64,000 nt of DNA from Ustulina deusta (taxonomy: Eukaryota > Ascomycota > Sordariomycetes > Xylariales > Xylariaceae), in assembly GCA_023159155.1 (NCBI GenBank), contig JAJNNX010000012.1:744001-808000 (forward strand), written 5' to 3'. This document shows, piece after piece, positions 23,354 to 35,226 of this stretch (positions are counted from its first letter, which is position 1; every line of letters starts with the position of its first letter). The notes beneath the pieces are model-generated. The model ran no database searches, was not told the origin of the DNA, and was given only the letters and a program-made list of their open reading frames with translations. The position numbers were made by a program, and so were the translations under genes.

Positions 23354-26300
23354 ATGATGCGACTGCCGAATCTGCCGTGTGGCCTGGTTGCTGCCCTGCT
23401 CGCTGCCGTGTGCCTTGGCCCCAGCTATGTGACCGCCGGCCATTCGGTGCATGTGGCCATGAAGGCCGCTTTCCCAGCTCCTCCTTATCTCATTGAGCTC
23501 CTGTAAGCTGCTCGGGGCTCCTTTTTCGACGTGCGCCGGGCTAATGAATGGGCTGTAGAGAGACAGCTGCTGGAGAAAATGCCACTTCTTATTTCCCCTT
23601 GCTTGATCGCGTCGCCGAAGGCGCCTTCGTTGATTCCACGACCGACAAAGCCTTGTACGAAAGATTTCTCGACATACTGCGCCAAGATGGCCACCTTGCC
23701 ACCCCCGAATCACTGTCCACATTCAAGCTCGCCCTCTCCATGAGAGCCGCAGCCCCCAGGATAGAGGCACATTACCAATACTACGATACCGCTGTGACAC
23801 CGTCTTTGGGTGAGGCTGAAGATGATTGCGAGGAATGGGTCCTCCTGAACAAGAAGCAATACTGCTCAGCTACTCTTGCCAATTCCGGCGGCCAGGTATC
23901 GGGAGAATCGTATGTATAACTCGGGCGTCCTTGTACCTACGTTCACTAACGTGGAGGCAGACAAATCCGCATACTACCCTTCGACCGGGTCTTGGGCAGT
24001 GGCACGGAAGCCATTCTGTACGCCGACATTACCAAACCCGAATTTGGCCCTTTCCACAAAGCGCTTGCAGAGATGGCCCGCAAAGGCGAAATATCTTACC
24101 GCCTGAGATACCGCATAACTCAGCGGGGCGAGCTGGGGGCCTTACCTGTCAGTGGTTATGGGGTGGGACTCCAGCTCAAGCGAACGGATTATATTGTTAT
24201 CGATGATCGCGAAGCCGCTGAATCTAGTGTTAATAAGCTTCAGAAAACAGCATCTACTGAAGTCGTCTTGGACGAGGAGGAGGAAGTGAGCGACCTTAAG
24301 CCGCTGGCTACCAGTGAATTGGCTATTCTTGGTCTTAACACTGGGTCATTCATCATGGAGAGCGAGGACCCTTTCCAAACATTAATTAAATTGACCCAGG
24401 ATTTTCCTAGGTTTTCTACCTCGGTGGCAGCTCGGAACGCTTCCGACGCGTTTGTCGCCGAACATCGACAAAATCGAGAAGTAGCAGGGCCTGCTGGCGT
24501 AAATGCCTTATGGATGAACGGCGTGCAATTGACTGAACGCCAGATAGATCCGTATACACTTGTTGGTGGTATTCGGCGAGAGAGGGCGTTCATCAAAGGT
24601 GCGACAGACCTCGGTCTTACTGCAAAGGAGGCTATCTCTCTCCTTGGCAATCAAGAGGTGACTATGGCCAAGACTGATGACGAAGGGCCACGATTTGACT
24701 GGAGAGATCAACTGGAAGATGGTCGCGTAATTATATGGCTTAATAATATTGAAAAGGATAAGCGCTATGCCGGTTTCTCCCCGAGTCTCTCGATGGTATG
24801 CTATATCATAATATGGTGAATTTCAGTTTCACAATGTCAGATTGCTAATCGTTCAAAATAGCTCATGCAAATATCCTATATGGGCCAGATTCCGCAAGTT
24901 CGCAGAGATATCTTTAATCTTGTTGTCCCAGTCGATTTCAGCAAAGCAGATGACGTTAGCCTGGTTGTGGAGAGGCTTCAGGGTCTCGTGAAACGCGCGC
25001 TTCCTTTACGGTTCGGTTTGGTGCCGCTGACTCCGACCAAGAAAGCCGAAGAGCGAGCGAAATTGGTCTATTATCTGACAGAGACATATGGGCTACCTAG
25101 TGTCATGTCTTTTCTCGAGCCATTCGTGACGAAAGACCAAGCAACCCAATCCGAGCAAGCAAGCTTTGATAAGGCTACCAAAAACCGCAAAATAAAGGCA
25201 GATACAGATGAACTTCCATTTAACGACATTTTTACTTCGGAGGATTATGAAAACCAGCTGCAGCTCGCAAAACACTGGGTAGAACGACTTCAAGCGCATA
25301 CCATCGTGCCCCCTGTCTTCCTCAATGGTTATGCTATTCCGCGAGAAGCGAACTGGCTCCAGACTATGAGCATGAGACTTTCAGCCGACTTGCAACAGGT
25401 TCAAGGAGGGTTGTTCATGGGAACTGTTACAGATGATATGTGGTTACCCAGTTTGTTCCTTGAGAATGCGCTTGCTCGTCGGAATCCTTACACCTATCCT
25501 GATAGCGATAATCCTCTAAAAGTCCTCAACGTCCACAAACTTTATTCCGAGCACGATGACCTTTTCAGCAGAGTCCCTATTATCGAAGCAGATGCGGACA
25601 CAAATAAAGAAGCGTGGGCTGTTTTCACGCTCGTCGCCGATTTCAGCAGCCCTTCAGGCATTCAACTCCTTCACTCTACGTTAGCCTTCCGTCGGAGTAA
25701 CCCGGGCGTCCGTGTTGATATTGTTCATAACCCTACATCGACTGAAAATAGGCATGAAATCAATGCTTTCTTAGTGGAGAGTGCAAGTAAGCTTCTGGAA
25801 ATCGAGAATGTGGAAACTTTGGAAATCATCGTATCCGGCGATGCTAGCAAGCAAGATGATGGATATGAGCACGCTCTGACACGGTTCCTTGCATTTTCTG
25901 GATTGGCACCGGGAAACCGAGTGCTTCTTGTCAATGGCCGGATCGTCGGCCCTATTGATGCCGACTTTACCTTCCAAGAGGACGATCTGCAGCAGTTATT
26001 TAAATTTGAGCAATCGAAGAGAATCCTACCTGTATATCAGGCAGCTGAAACTCTAGGCCTTGCAGACAAAGTCTCTGGCCCAATCGCTGCCGCCAAGCTT
26101 ACATCCATCACCGCATTGTCAACTATCTCAGACTTGCCTGAGGGTATCTTTGAGTCCACTTCTATTATTCGAACGGCGGTGTTTGATCTCTGGAGCTCAT
26201 CGCACACCGCTATTGATGTTGGCGACTCTGAGAACTCCGATATTCACTTCGTTGCCCTTCTCAACCCTACCAGCGAGACTGGCCAGAGGTGGGCCCCTAT

Positions 26301-27993
26301 TCTAAAAATTCTTTCTGAACTAAATGGTGTCTTTCTACGGATCTTCTTAAACCCAAACGAGAAGCTAGAAGAATTACCGATCAAGAGATTCTACCGTTAT
26401 GTCCTACAATCAGAGCCATCATTCGATGACAATGGAGTGCTTCGCTCTCAGGGTGCTAATTTCAAAGGTTTACCATCCGAGGCTCTGCTCAATTTGGGAA
26501 TGGACATTCCGCCAGCGTGGCTCGTCGCTGCAAAGCACTCTGTTCATGATCTAGACAATCTGAAACTAAGTTCCATCAAGTCAGATGTGGAAGCGATTTA
26601 TGAACTCGAACACATTCTTATCGAGGGACACTCACGACAACTTCCTGGAGGTGGTCCACCACGAGGTGTACAGCTGCTATTAGGCACGGAACGCGATCCT
26701 CACTTTGCCGACACGATCATCATGGCAAATATTGGGTACTTTCAATTCAAGGCTAACCCAGGGTACTACAACATTCATCTACAGAAGGGGAGAAGTTCAG
26801 ATATCTTCGACATCATCAGCGTCGGTGCCAAGGGTTACGAGGCTGTGCCCGGTGACGAGGGAACTGAAGTTGCGCTCATGGACTTCCAAGGTACAACTCT
26901 GTATCCTCGGCTTAAGCGCAAGGAGGGAATGGAAACTGTCGACGTGCTCGAGGACGCCAGCTCAGAGGGTGGTAATGACCTTCTTTCCCGTGGTATTAAA
27001 TTTGCTGAGGGGATTTTGGGGGGCTCCAAGTCTAAGTCTAAGTCGCTTTCGGATGAGATTCATGCAGAAATCAACATCTTCTCCGTGGCGAGTGGTCATC
27101 TCTACGAACGTATGCTCAACATCATGATGGTCTCAGTCATGAAAAACACGAAACACTCCGTCAAGTTCTGGTTCATCGAGCAATTTCTTTCACCATCATT
27201 CAAAGAATTCATACCACATCTAGCCAAGGAATACGGGTTCAAATACGAAATGGTAACATACAAGTGGCCTCACTGGCTACGTTCTCAGAAGGAGAAACAG
27301 CGTGAAATATGGGGCTACAAGATCCTCTTCCTGGACGTCTTGTTCCCGCTCTCTCTCGACAAGGTCATTTTCGTCGACGCGGACCAGATCGTCCGCACCG
27401 ATATGATTGATCTCATTAATTACAACCTGGATGGCGCGCCTTACGGCTTCACGCCCATGTGCGATTCCCGCACGGAGATGGAGGGTTTCCGTTTCTGGAA
27501 ACAAGGGTACTGGAAGAACTACCTGCGCGGTCTGCCATACCATATTTCAGCGCTGTATGTCGTGGATCTTCGTCGCTTCAGACAGCTTGCCGCTGGCGAT
27601 CGTCTCAGACAACAATACCACCAGCTCAGCTCAGACCCGAATAGTTTGTCAAACCTTGACCAGGATCTGCCAAATCACATGCAGTTCGTGATCCCGATCC
27701 ACAGCCTACCTCAGGAGTGGCTGTGGTGCGAGACGTGGTGTAGTGATGAGAGTCAGAAGGAGGCGAGGACTATTGACCTCTGTAATAACCCCCAGACTAA
27801 AGAACCGAAATTAGACCGTGCGCGCAGACAGGTTCCGGAGTGGACGGTCTATGATGATGAGATTGCGGCGCTAGACAGGCGGAGGAAGGGTCTAGATGGC
27901 TCGCAGAATATCCTTGGTGCTGAGGAACCGAATACGAAGAGCAGACGGGTGGAAGAGGAGGATGTAAAGACAAGGGTAATAGATGAGTTGTGA
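23354..27993 (+). CDS. gpt1: UDP-glucose:glycoprotein glucosyltransferase (ER quality control)
   Basis: Exons 23354..23502, 23559..23909, 23961..24795 and 24862..27993 encode 1488 aa, the usual UGGT length. Introns are 51-66 nt, with donors GTAAGC, GTATGT and GTATGC, TAG or CAG acceptors and CTAAT/CTAAC branch sites; all phases fit. The enzyme re-glucosylates misfolded glycoproteins in the ER lumen, sending them back to calnexin. Visible features: an N-terminal hydrophobic signal peptide (about residues 5-32); a long region of thioredoxin-like domains, including ILPFDRVLGSGTEAILYADI; and a C-terminal GT24 catalytic domain (INIFSVASGHLYERMLNIMM, KFWFIEQFLSP, QREIWGYKILFLDVLFP) with the metal-binding DAD triad at 27376-27384 and the YHISALYVVDL block. 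The protein ends RVIDEL, a DEL-type ER retrieval tail. A short SKSKSKS repeat lies in the linker before the catalytic domain. Two adjacent ATGs start the gene. Confidence 0.95.
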
Positions 27994-29104
27994 GGCTGTA
28001 TCTATATATGTGTTTAGTATACAGTATTCATAGATGATAGATATGGAAACATCGTGGCGCTGGTGCTCGTGTTGATTGCACACACCTTGAACCCTGTCTC
28101 AGTTGTCGCAACTTGGACTAAAGGGGCTTCAATGTGCCTCTTATGAACCCAATACTCATAACATGAGGTAATTCTTTGCTTGTGTTGATTTTGGCTCAGC
28201 CACTCACATTGGAGGTACCTCCTCGGCCACTCTATGTCGTATATTCCAACAATGGATGTATAACAGCTCATTGGATATGAATTTTGGATGTTGTGTCAGA
28301 GACATATATCACACCTACCCGAGTGAATATAGCGGAATTCTGTAAATATATGGGTGACCTCCCCTTTAGATATTTGGGAGGGTCCAGGAAGCAATTGACC
28401 ACTCTATTGAGCCCTAACTACTCCCTACCTACTTCCTGATTGCAGATAGGACTGTCTGCTCACTCTGAAACACCCATTCCTGACAAGTTGCTTTTAGGTT
28501 GCATCCTAGCAATACTAACCATGTTGTTATATGCTTGGTACACTAGCCGATGGCCCACCACACGAAAGATATATTATTATCTTGAGTGGACATACCAGGT
28601 GTACAACATGGTAGACAACTACAAGATCACTAAGCGGGAAAGGCATTAGTGACTGTATGAGGCGCTGAGAGATAATTAACAATCGTCTTATAACCTAGCG
28701 TTCTAATTATTAACCAAAGAATCTCTGTTCTCTACATGGTTAAATGGATTAGTCACATTTCCAAACACAGATAGCGCTGAAGGGGTTATATTGGCAGGAG
28801 AGTGTGAATTGTCGACTAGTTGACAGTATATGATTCACAATACAATGCTGCCGCTTCAAGACCCAGCAACAAAGAAGGTAGGGAGCGTGAGAATCGGTGC
28901 AATGAGAGACGAGGTTTAAAGGTGCGATTGTCTCGGAATCGATTGACGCGAGGGAGTTCACTGGCAGGGTCAGTTATTCACCGCATCAATAGAGGACAAG
29001 GGCATGCTCTAAACATATCCAGCTAATGCTGACTGCTCACGAAAGAGCCAAACCATGATCGAATATCCCATCACGCCTCAACAATACCCCATCGTGTAGC
29101 TACA
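27994..29104. other. Non-coding spacer downstream of UGGT
   Basis: AT-rich, with only short frames. A 69-aa frame at 28440-28649 has one hydrophobic segment but no resemblance to a family, and I do not call it a gene. Confidence 0.5.
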
Positions 29105-29500
29105 TCAGAACTTGAAACCTCGATTATTTTCGGCGCACTCCACGAAAAACTTATAACCGCTTGGCTTCCGCAGCCATAGAACAAGTCTCTTCCAGTAACT
29201 CAACTCGCCGGCCCGGGCTACGAACCCGCCGCTCTTGTCCCATCCCAGGTATTTGGCTGAAACGGCATTGCGGAAACCGATCCAACCGTCGACATGTTCC
29301 TCGCAGTGCCAGTGCCACCCACCCCTCGTACCAGCGCCCAGCACAAGAGTAATGCGCCCGTCTACAAGTCTGATAGCCAGGCCCAAGTTCATGTCTCGAA
29401 TCATATACATTCTGTTGGGCTCGGGAACACTGGCTCTGCTGATGTTGGGTTCCGCATTGCAACTCACTCCGGGGTGGGTGCTGCTGTTGCTGCTAGGCAT
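29105..29500 (-). CDS. Small trefoil/fascin-like protein, possibly truncated
   Basis: A 131-aa open frame. From about residue 31 it reads like a family of small uncharacterised fungal proteins with a fascin/beta-trefoil-like fold: MIRDMNLGLAIRLVDGRI, then GGWHWHCEE, DGWIGFRNAVSAKYLGWD and FVARAG. Family members known to me run on for another 40-60 residues after the GYKFF-like strand, whereas this one stops soon after it, so it may be truncated or the end may be spliced. The first 30 residues are Ser/Pro-rich and may not belong; the internal methionine at MYMIRD is an alternative start. No function is known. Family assignment is by pattern memory only. Confidence 0.4.
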   Translation of the reverse strand: MPSSNSSTHPGVSCNAEPNISRASVPEPNRMYMIRDMNLGLAIRLVDGRITLVLGAGTRGGWHWHCEEHVDGWIGFRNAVSAKYLGWDKSGGFVARAGELSYWKRLVLWLRKPSGYKFFVECAENNRGFKF

Positions 29501-30303
29501 GATGATGCCTGGATGTGGAGAAGAGGAAGACGTGTCAAATACTCCAAAAATATGCGGATTTTGAGAAAGCTTCTATGGTTGTGGTACGGTACGTGTATAA
29601 TAGCTGTAGATAGGTCAAGCGCCCGACTTGATTATGTTTTATTTTTGATAGTGTTACGGTATAATCAGCGCTGCAGTTCTGTTCCGTGCCAGTCTGGCTC
29701 GAGGTGGTATAAATAGCGCCTGCTCATTGTTAATTTCGTCTTATACGGCTAGAATAGCAGGATAGCCTATCTAAATCAAAGGCAACATATTCAATGATAG
29801 GCTAGGTAAATGCTTGCTTTGGTCTTGACGCGAGGTTGGCAAACGATCCCAACACATGTGAGTCGCCAACAGCTCGGCAAACACCGCGGTCCAGCACGAT
29901 GTACCTTGCTATGTTGTCCAGAAGACATTAAACGGCACACAATTCATGTCGAAGTATCGAGACACATTAATGGTAACTAGCACTAAAAGCTTCCAACAGG
30001 TTGATTATTTATGAACCCTGGTGAACTAACTCACTTATAAATGCCTTCCTCACGGACACGCCTGCTCATACATCTAAAGCGTCCTCCCAATAGGTTGAAG
30101 GGTAGATAGTATAGATAACTTGGCACGCCGAGAGCTCCCAGGGAGGTCTGAAGACTTTGTCTTCCCCCGGCGTTAAATTTGCCAACCAACAAACCAGCCT
30201 ACTCATGCATGCAATTCACCTCGTGCCACATACTCTCTCGCATCTCACCTCTGACTTACGAGCTACAAGTCACAAGCGAAGATTTCAGCTTACCCACAGC
30301 GAT
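29501..30303. other. Non-coding spacer
   Basis: No supported coding region. It lies upstream of the 2EXR gene and presumably holds its promoter. Confidence 0.45.
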
Positions 30304-30988
30304 ATGGCCACTTTCCACCCATTCCCTCGTCTCCCACCCGAGCTTCGTGCTCAGATATGGGAGGTAACAGTCATGCTTCGTATCGTCGACGCTCGCATCA
30401 TTTCCAGAGACCTCATCGTATTATCCGACGGTTTACCCAGGCGCGGTCCCGCATCTAGTCTCGTCAACGCCGGTGCCAGTAATCTTACAGACCTGCCGAG
30501 AAGCTCGCTATCTTGGGCTGTACCAACAAGCTTTCTCTGAACTCGCCGCCCTTGATGGTACTGGGCGGCGCTACATCTGGGTGAACTTCGCGACCGACAT
30601 GATCTCTATTGGGACTACTATGATTGCATCTTACGCACCAGTTGCGCCACCCGTTCAGCGACTCAAGTTGGAGGGCAAGACTTCGAATACAATTAACGGT
30701 CAACAAGTTAAGGCGCTTTGCAACAAGCTTCGCGACTTTACTAATGTAAAGGATATACATATAGTCTGTACCGACGGCTTTGGCTGGTGGACCGGCGCTT
30801 CGCGGAATAACGATTGGCCTTGCAGCCGGGAGAACTTATTCTTCATCAACCCGAACAACGGTAGCATGATGAGAAGCATCGAGATGGATACCATGTTTGA
30901 CGAAAGGAAGAAGGATCCATGGAGATGGGACTACGAATTCATTGCGGAATTACGGAACCAGTTGTCACCGCGGTCTTCTCGAGAGTGA
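30304..30988 (+). CDS. 2EXR-domain protein with an internal frame change (short intron or frameshift)
   Basis: The N-terminal FHPFPRLPPELRAQIWE (from ATG 30304) is the signature opening of the fungal 2EXR domain, whose function is unknown. The expected continuation, PVPVILQTCREARYLGLYQQAF then YIWVNFATDMISIG, follows in the +1 frame (open from 30368) and runs to a stop at 30986-30988. The switch must occur between about 30380 and 30472. No convincing intron was found. GT-AG pairs in correct phase are 30380..30440 (61 nt, donor GTATCG) and 30431..30479 (49 nt, donor GTTTAC), but neither has a good branch site, and the first removes a family-like IVDARI segment. It could equally be a one-base frameshift, making this a young pseudogene. 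The C-terminal region (DPWRWDYEFIAELRNQL) has no known motif. Confidence 0.55.
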
Positions 30989-31804
30989 AGATACTAAGTC
31001 ACTGCTAGGTTACCAATAAGTAAGTACCTAGTAGGTCGAAGTATCCGAACCACTCTCGCGCTTGATACAACTACCTAGTTCCTCCATCAAATCAAGGTAT
31101 TTTGAAACACTAGAATCTTGGGCATGACATCATGGCGTACATACCTACCCAAGAGCATTGACCCTATTGCGTGTATCTTTCCAATCCATAGCTTACAAGT
31201 CGGACTGTGATGACTTGGTCCGCTGATAGATGATTGTCTTAAAATGTGCTAAACCATTTCGGCAAAACTATAGGATCAATGCATGGTCAATCTTTGACCT
31301 ATTTTTCTTCATATAGTGTTGCTATACGCAACTGCGGAAGCCTCCAAGTGCTCTCGTAGGCGTATAGACGATGTAGATGGAGGACCATATTGCTTCACGT
31401 GTTACGAAACCAGATAGCTTATTTGGGAAAGCCATGGGATCGCTCGTGACGCTTCGCAGCCTCCGACAGGAGGTATGCGCAGGATATTGAGAGAATGTAG
31501 ATTTTAATAGATCAGCTATCGAGGCAGGAAAACATTGAAGGTTGGATAGAGAGTAAAATAGAGAACCACGAACGGTTGGTTTATACACTACTTTCGGGAC
31601 TCTGCACTCCAAAGTCCCGTATGCACTAGAAAGAGGATAAAGTATGAAGGGATATTAGATATGAGAACTAAGACCGCGAGCTTAATACATGTAATTTGTT
31701 TTTGGTTCGTACTATCTTTCTAATTAGGATGTCACTGCGTTAAAATGCACCCATAACCAAGCCAGTCGTGTGGCCATAATATCAGCGGTGTTACGGGTAC
31801 AAGC
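30989..31804. other. Convergent 3' spacer, 2EXR gene / SDR
   Basis: AT-rich, short frames only, with TACCTAG/TAGGTC copies near 31025. Nothing else recognisable. Confidence 0.45.
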
Positions 31805-32879
31805 TCACACACACCGGCCACCGTCCACTTCAAGATTTACGCCCGTAATGAACGCCGCCTCATCGCTAGCAATATAGCAACATGCATTGGCAACATCGGC
31901 CGGAGTAGAGCCTCGGCCTAGCGGCACAGTCGACTCAAAGGCTTTTCGATTCTCGGGCGTATCTGGCTTGCCTATGAAGAGATGCGTCATACCAGTACTT
32001 CCAATCACTGGGGACACTGAGTTGAACCGAATCTGATAGGGTCCGTACTCGACAGCCATAGCCTTGAGAGAGTAAGATTATTAGTAAAAACTATTCTCCC
32101 TTAGCGAAACTGGTGCTCCTACCTTAGTAGCATTGATAACCGCCGCTTTGGATGCATTATACCATGTAAGACGCGGACGGGGCCTTACTGCACATCAAGA
32201 CATCAGTTACGGTCCTCCTAGAATGGGCTGTCCAGTGGAGAAAAGAGGAGCAGAAAGCAAATACTGTGTTGTAAATGAGATGCACAACAGATGGACGACC
32301 AGAAAACCGCAACTTACCTCCAGCCGTGGACGCGATCTGGACGAAGCTTCCAGCGATTTTGTGCTCCACGAAATACGGCACAATCACATTCGTAGACAAG
32401 TACACCGACTTGACGTTGACGTTCATAACAAGATCGAAGTCCTTCTCTGTAACTTTTTCAGTTGCTTTATTTGGGTAAGCAGCGCCAGCATTGTTGACGA
32501 CCTGTTTAACCACTGGAGTCAGTAATTACCATAAAGAGCAAAATTTGACCAATGTCTCGGGAGCATGCAGGAGCAACTGAGGCCAAAAATTGCCAAAGGG
32601 GGATAGAGAAGACTCCAAGGAACTAACTATATCGAGCTTCCCGAACTTGTCAATGGCTTCTTTCAGCAACCGCTCCCAATCCTCCCGTTTCGTCACATCT
32701 CCAACAACAAATGCACATCCTAGCTCCTTCGCCACGCCTTGACCAGCCTCCTCAGAGAGGTCTGCAATGAGGATTTGGGCACCCTCCTCGACGAACTTGG
32801 TTGCGATCCCCTTGCCAAAACCCGACGCTCCACCCGTGACGATGGCTACTTTGCCTTCCAGTCTCGGTTGTGGGGCCAT
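31805..32879 (-). CDS. Short-chain dehydrogenase/reductase (classical SDR)
   Basis: Exons on the minus strand: 32879..32628, 32501..32318, 32187..32123 and 32062..31805, giving 252 aa, the classical SDR length. Donors are GTTAGT, GTAAGT and GTAGGA, acceptors CAG, CAG and AAG. Phases fit and CTGAC/CTAAT branch sites are present. The Rossmann fold begins GKVAIVTGGASGFGKGIA (TGxxxGxG cofactor motif), followed by DLSEEAG (acidic residue at the end of beta-2, favouring NAD(H)), NNAG, the catalytic Ser in QIASTAGG, and YNASK supplying Tyr and Lys. The end, TGVNLEVDGGRCV, is typical of the FabG-like branch. Substrate unknown. An upstream in-frame ATG at 32915 would add 12 residues; I prefer 32879 because MAPQPRLEGKVAIVTG fits the family start. 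The short exon 3 carries the catalytic Tyr-Lys pair. Confidence 0.88.
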
Positions 32880-34129
32880 TATGCCGTTGTAACACGTCCT
32901 CGTGGTTAATGCCAACTATCCGTAAACTGAGAGACCAGAAATGTTGAAAAGTTCTGTACAGGGAGTGATGTAAGTCCAGATAACGATCTTCCTAGGAAAT
33001 ATTGGCCATAGCTATGTCGTCGGGTCTGTCAAGGTTAGAGCGAGAACGGCAAAAGCAAAAGTGCGGGGATACGCTCAATCTGACAACTGGAACAACCAAG
33101 CTATCAAGACGGCCAGCGATCCCGGACCCAGTGGCTGTAGTGCGACCGTTTATCATTCTCCGCATTATATGGTTTTACCTTCTCCTGCTCTCCATTTTTT
33201 GCCCAAGTTCACAGGCGGGCGCTTGTAACTAAAAGCTCCATCCAAGGCCGCACTCCTAATCAACCAATTACTTCCAGAAGGTTCACGCAATTGAAAAAAG
33301 GAGAAATTCTTTGAATATGGCGTATATAAGTCAATTTAGAACTAATAAAATCCATGACGACTACCTGCGTAGCTACCTAGCCTGTGGTTAAATAGATAGG
33401 CTGTGTGTAGTAAGGTGAAATAGGTATTATATGTACATATATATCTATGTTCCCTAAATCACTGCAAACTAGCCTTGATTCGAGGCACCTAGATTAGGTA
33501 GGTTAGGAGATCGATCTGCTCGCAGAATCTCACTTCGCAGGGTAAACTCACGTTCCTAATGCGACGATGCGTCTAAAGTAGGTAAATAGCGACATGGCTA
33601 TTATTTAAGTTTCAAAGTCCCCGGTCCAAAATCCGGGGTAGAGACGGATGAGGGAAACCATAGCAGACGTCAAAGTAGAATGGCCGTACTCGGATAACTA
33701 CTCCCAGATAAATTGTCGATGAGTCCTGACGTGGCTGTTTCCCGAGAGTGAAGCGCTCGCGAAATAACTCAAGTTCAAAATAGTTCCGGTCTTCTCTTAT
33801 AGTAGTATCTTAATCTTTCGTTCTGGACGCCTCTCGGGGAGAGTTGTACAGAAACCCAAGTCGTAAACTACCTTCCATGGCCCTTTCAGCCGACCCAGGA
33901 TTGAAGCACACAGACATAATAGGCTATTAGACTAGTTTCCATACCTACGGCCCGTGCCGAATAGTCATTCCTGTCAATTAGATTCATTGGAATCCAAAGG
34001 AACGAAAGGCAAAGCTAAGTCACGTCAGCAAATATGGCTCACGACTCGTCCAATAAACGGTAAAAAGAAGAAGTTATTAATTGTGCGTTTTATTACATTT
34101 CTTTGAAACCCTGTTTGTTCAAAAGAGGC

Positions 34130-34151
34130 AAAAAAAAAAAACCCCCCCCCC
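34130..34151. repeat. A12C10 homopolymer junction
   Basis: Twelve adenines directly followed by ten cytosines in the gene-poor region. It may be a real low-complexity site or an error-prone one. Confidence 0.9.
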
Positions 34152-35192
34152 AGGAATTAGACTCGACCGAAAACTAGTTCGCTCTATATTTTAAGTATGC
34201 GTTGTTGCACAAAGCGGCTCCAGCTACATACCGGTAGAATATCTGCTACATTATACGAAATGCTTTCTTTACCCTCTTTGTCACATGACATGTTGAAAAT
34301 TAATAGTCTACCGGAGCAAGTGCGCCGCTTCTAGTAGAATAAAATCTACTTGATGTACAAGCATAGCACCACGTTAAGAATGTAGGATCTACTATGACAC
34401 TGACTATGATATCATGACCTCATGATCTTAGTATATGATGGAGGGTGTGGAGCTGGGACAAGTAATATCACAAGTCGCGACCTATCCCTTCATCACGTGG
34501 ATCTGTTGCACTTTTCGGGATCGGGACGGATGATATTTGTTGCAACACTGTTTTATGGAGAGCAGAGAAACAAGTTTGTACATAGTTAGAGGTTAACTAT
34601 AACATATATTCATACAATATCTGAGGGGAAATGACTTCCATCCGCGCCTCCCGCATGCCACACACTCCAAATACCATATCATAACGTGCTTAATGCCCCA
34701 ACAGTGTCGTTTAAGCAACCAACAGAGACGGAGGAATATGCTTACTCATATTTTGGTCACAAGGTGCTCGCAACGTGATCATCAATCGATTTCACCTGGT
34801 GGATGTAGCACATGGAGAGAGATCCGAGAACTTCTAATGTATAGCCTAATGTGCAATGGAAGGCGAATGCACGTAGTTTACTAGCTAGGCGTAGGCGTCT
34901 TTACTATCAAAACCGTTAGAAAATTTTATAGGAGATGAGCATGATACAACAGGTCGGTCTTACATGGTAGCAATTTTATTCTGACCCGTTAAATAAGAAG
35001 TTGTTAACAGTTGATCTAAAAAACTCGGTTCTAATTCCTTATTTTGCCATGTAAACACTCAGCGCCAGCGTCGCTTATCACATGTCTCACTTGCATTTGC
35101 CAAACGCAAACTGTCAACTCATTGAACATGCTAGCGATCCGGAAAAGCCAATGATTATTCCTGCAGCACCTGAGCTCAAATGAGACGCCGCA

Positions 35193-35195
<3 letters not shown>

Positions 35196-35222
<27 letters not shown>
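35196..35222. repeat. (CT)13 microsatellite
   Basis: A perfect CT dinucleotide tract of 27 nt in non-coding sequence. Confidence 0.95.

Positions 35223-35226
<4 letters not shown>

Noticed and set aside
24240..24650. 136-aa minus-strand frame inside UGGT
   Set aside because: It is a shadow of the UGGT exon.
28440..28649. 69-aa frame with a hydrophobic segment
   Set aside because: One hydrophobic stretch in an AT-rich spacer is weak evidence, and there are no supporting motifs or context.
29820..30156. Non-coding region checked for a CRISPR-like or tandem array
   Set aside because: No regularly spaced repeats are visible, and the organism is a fungus.
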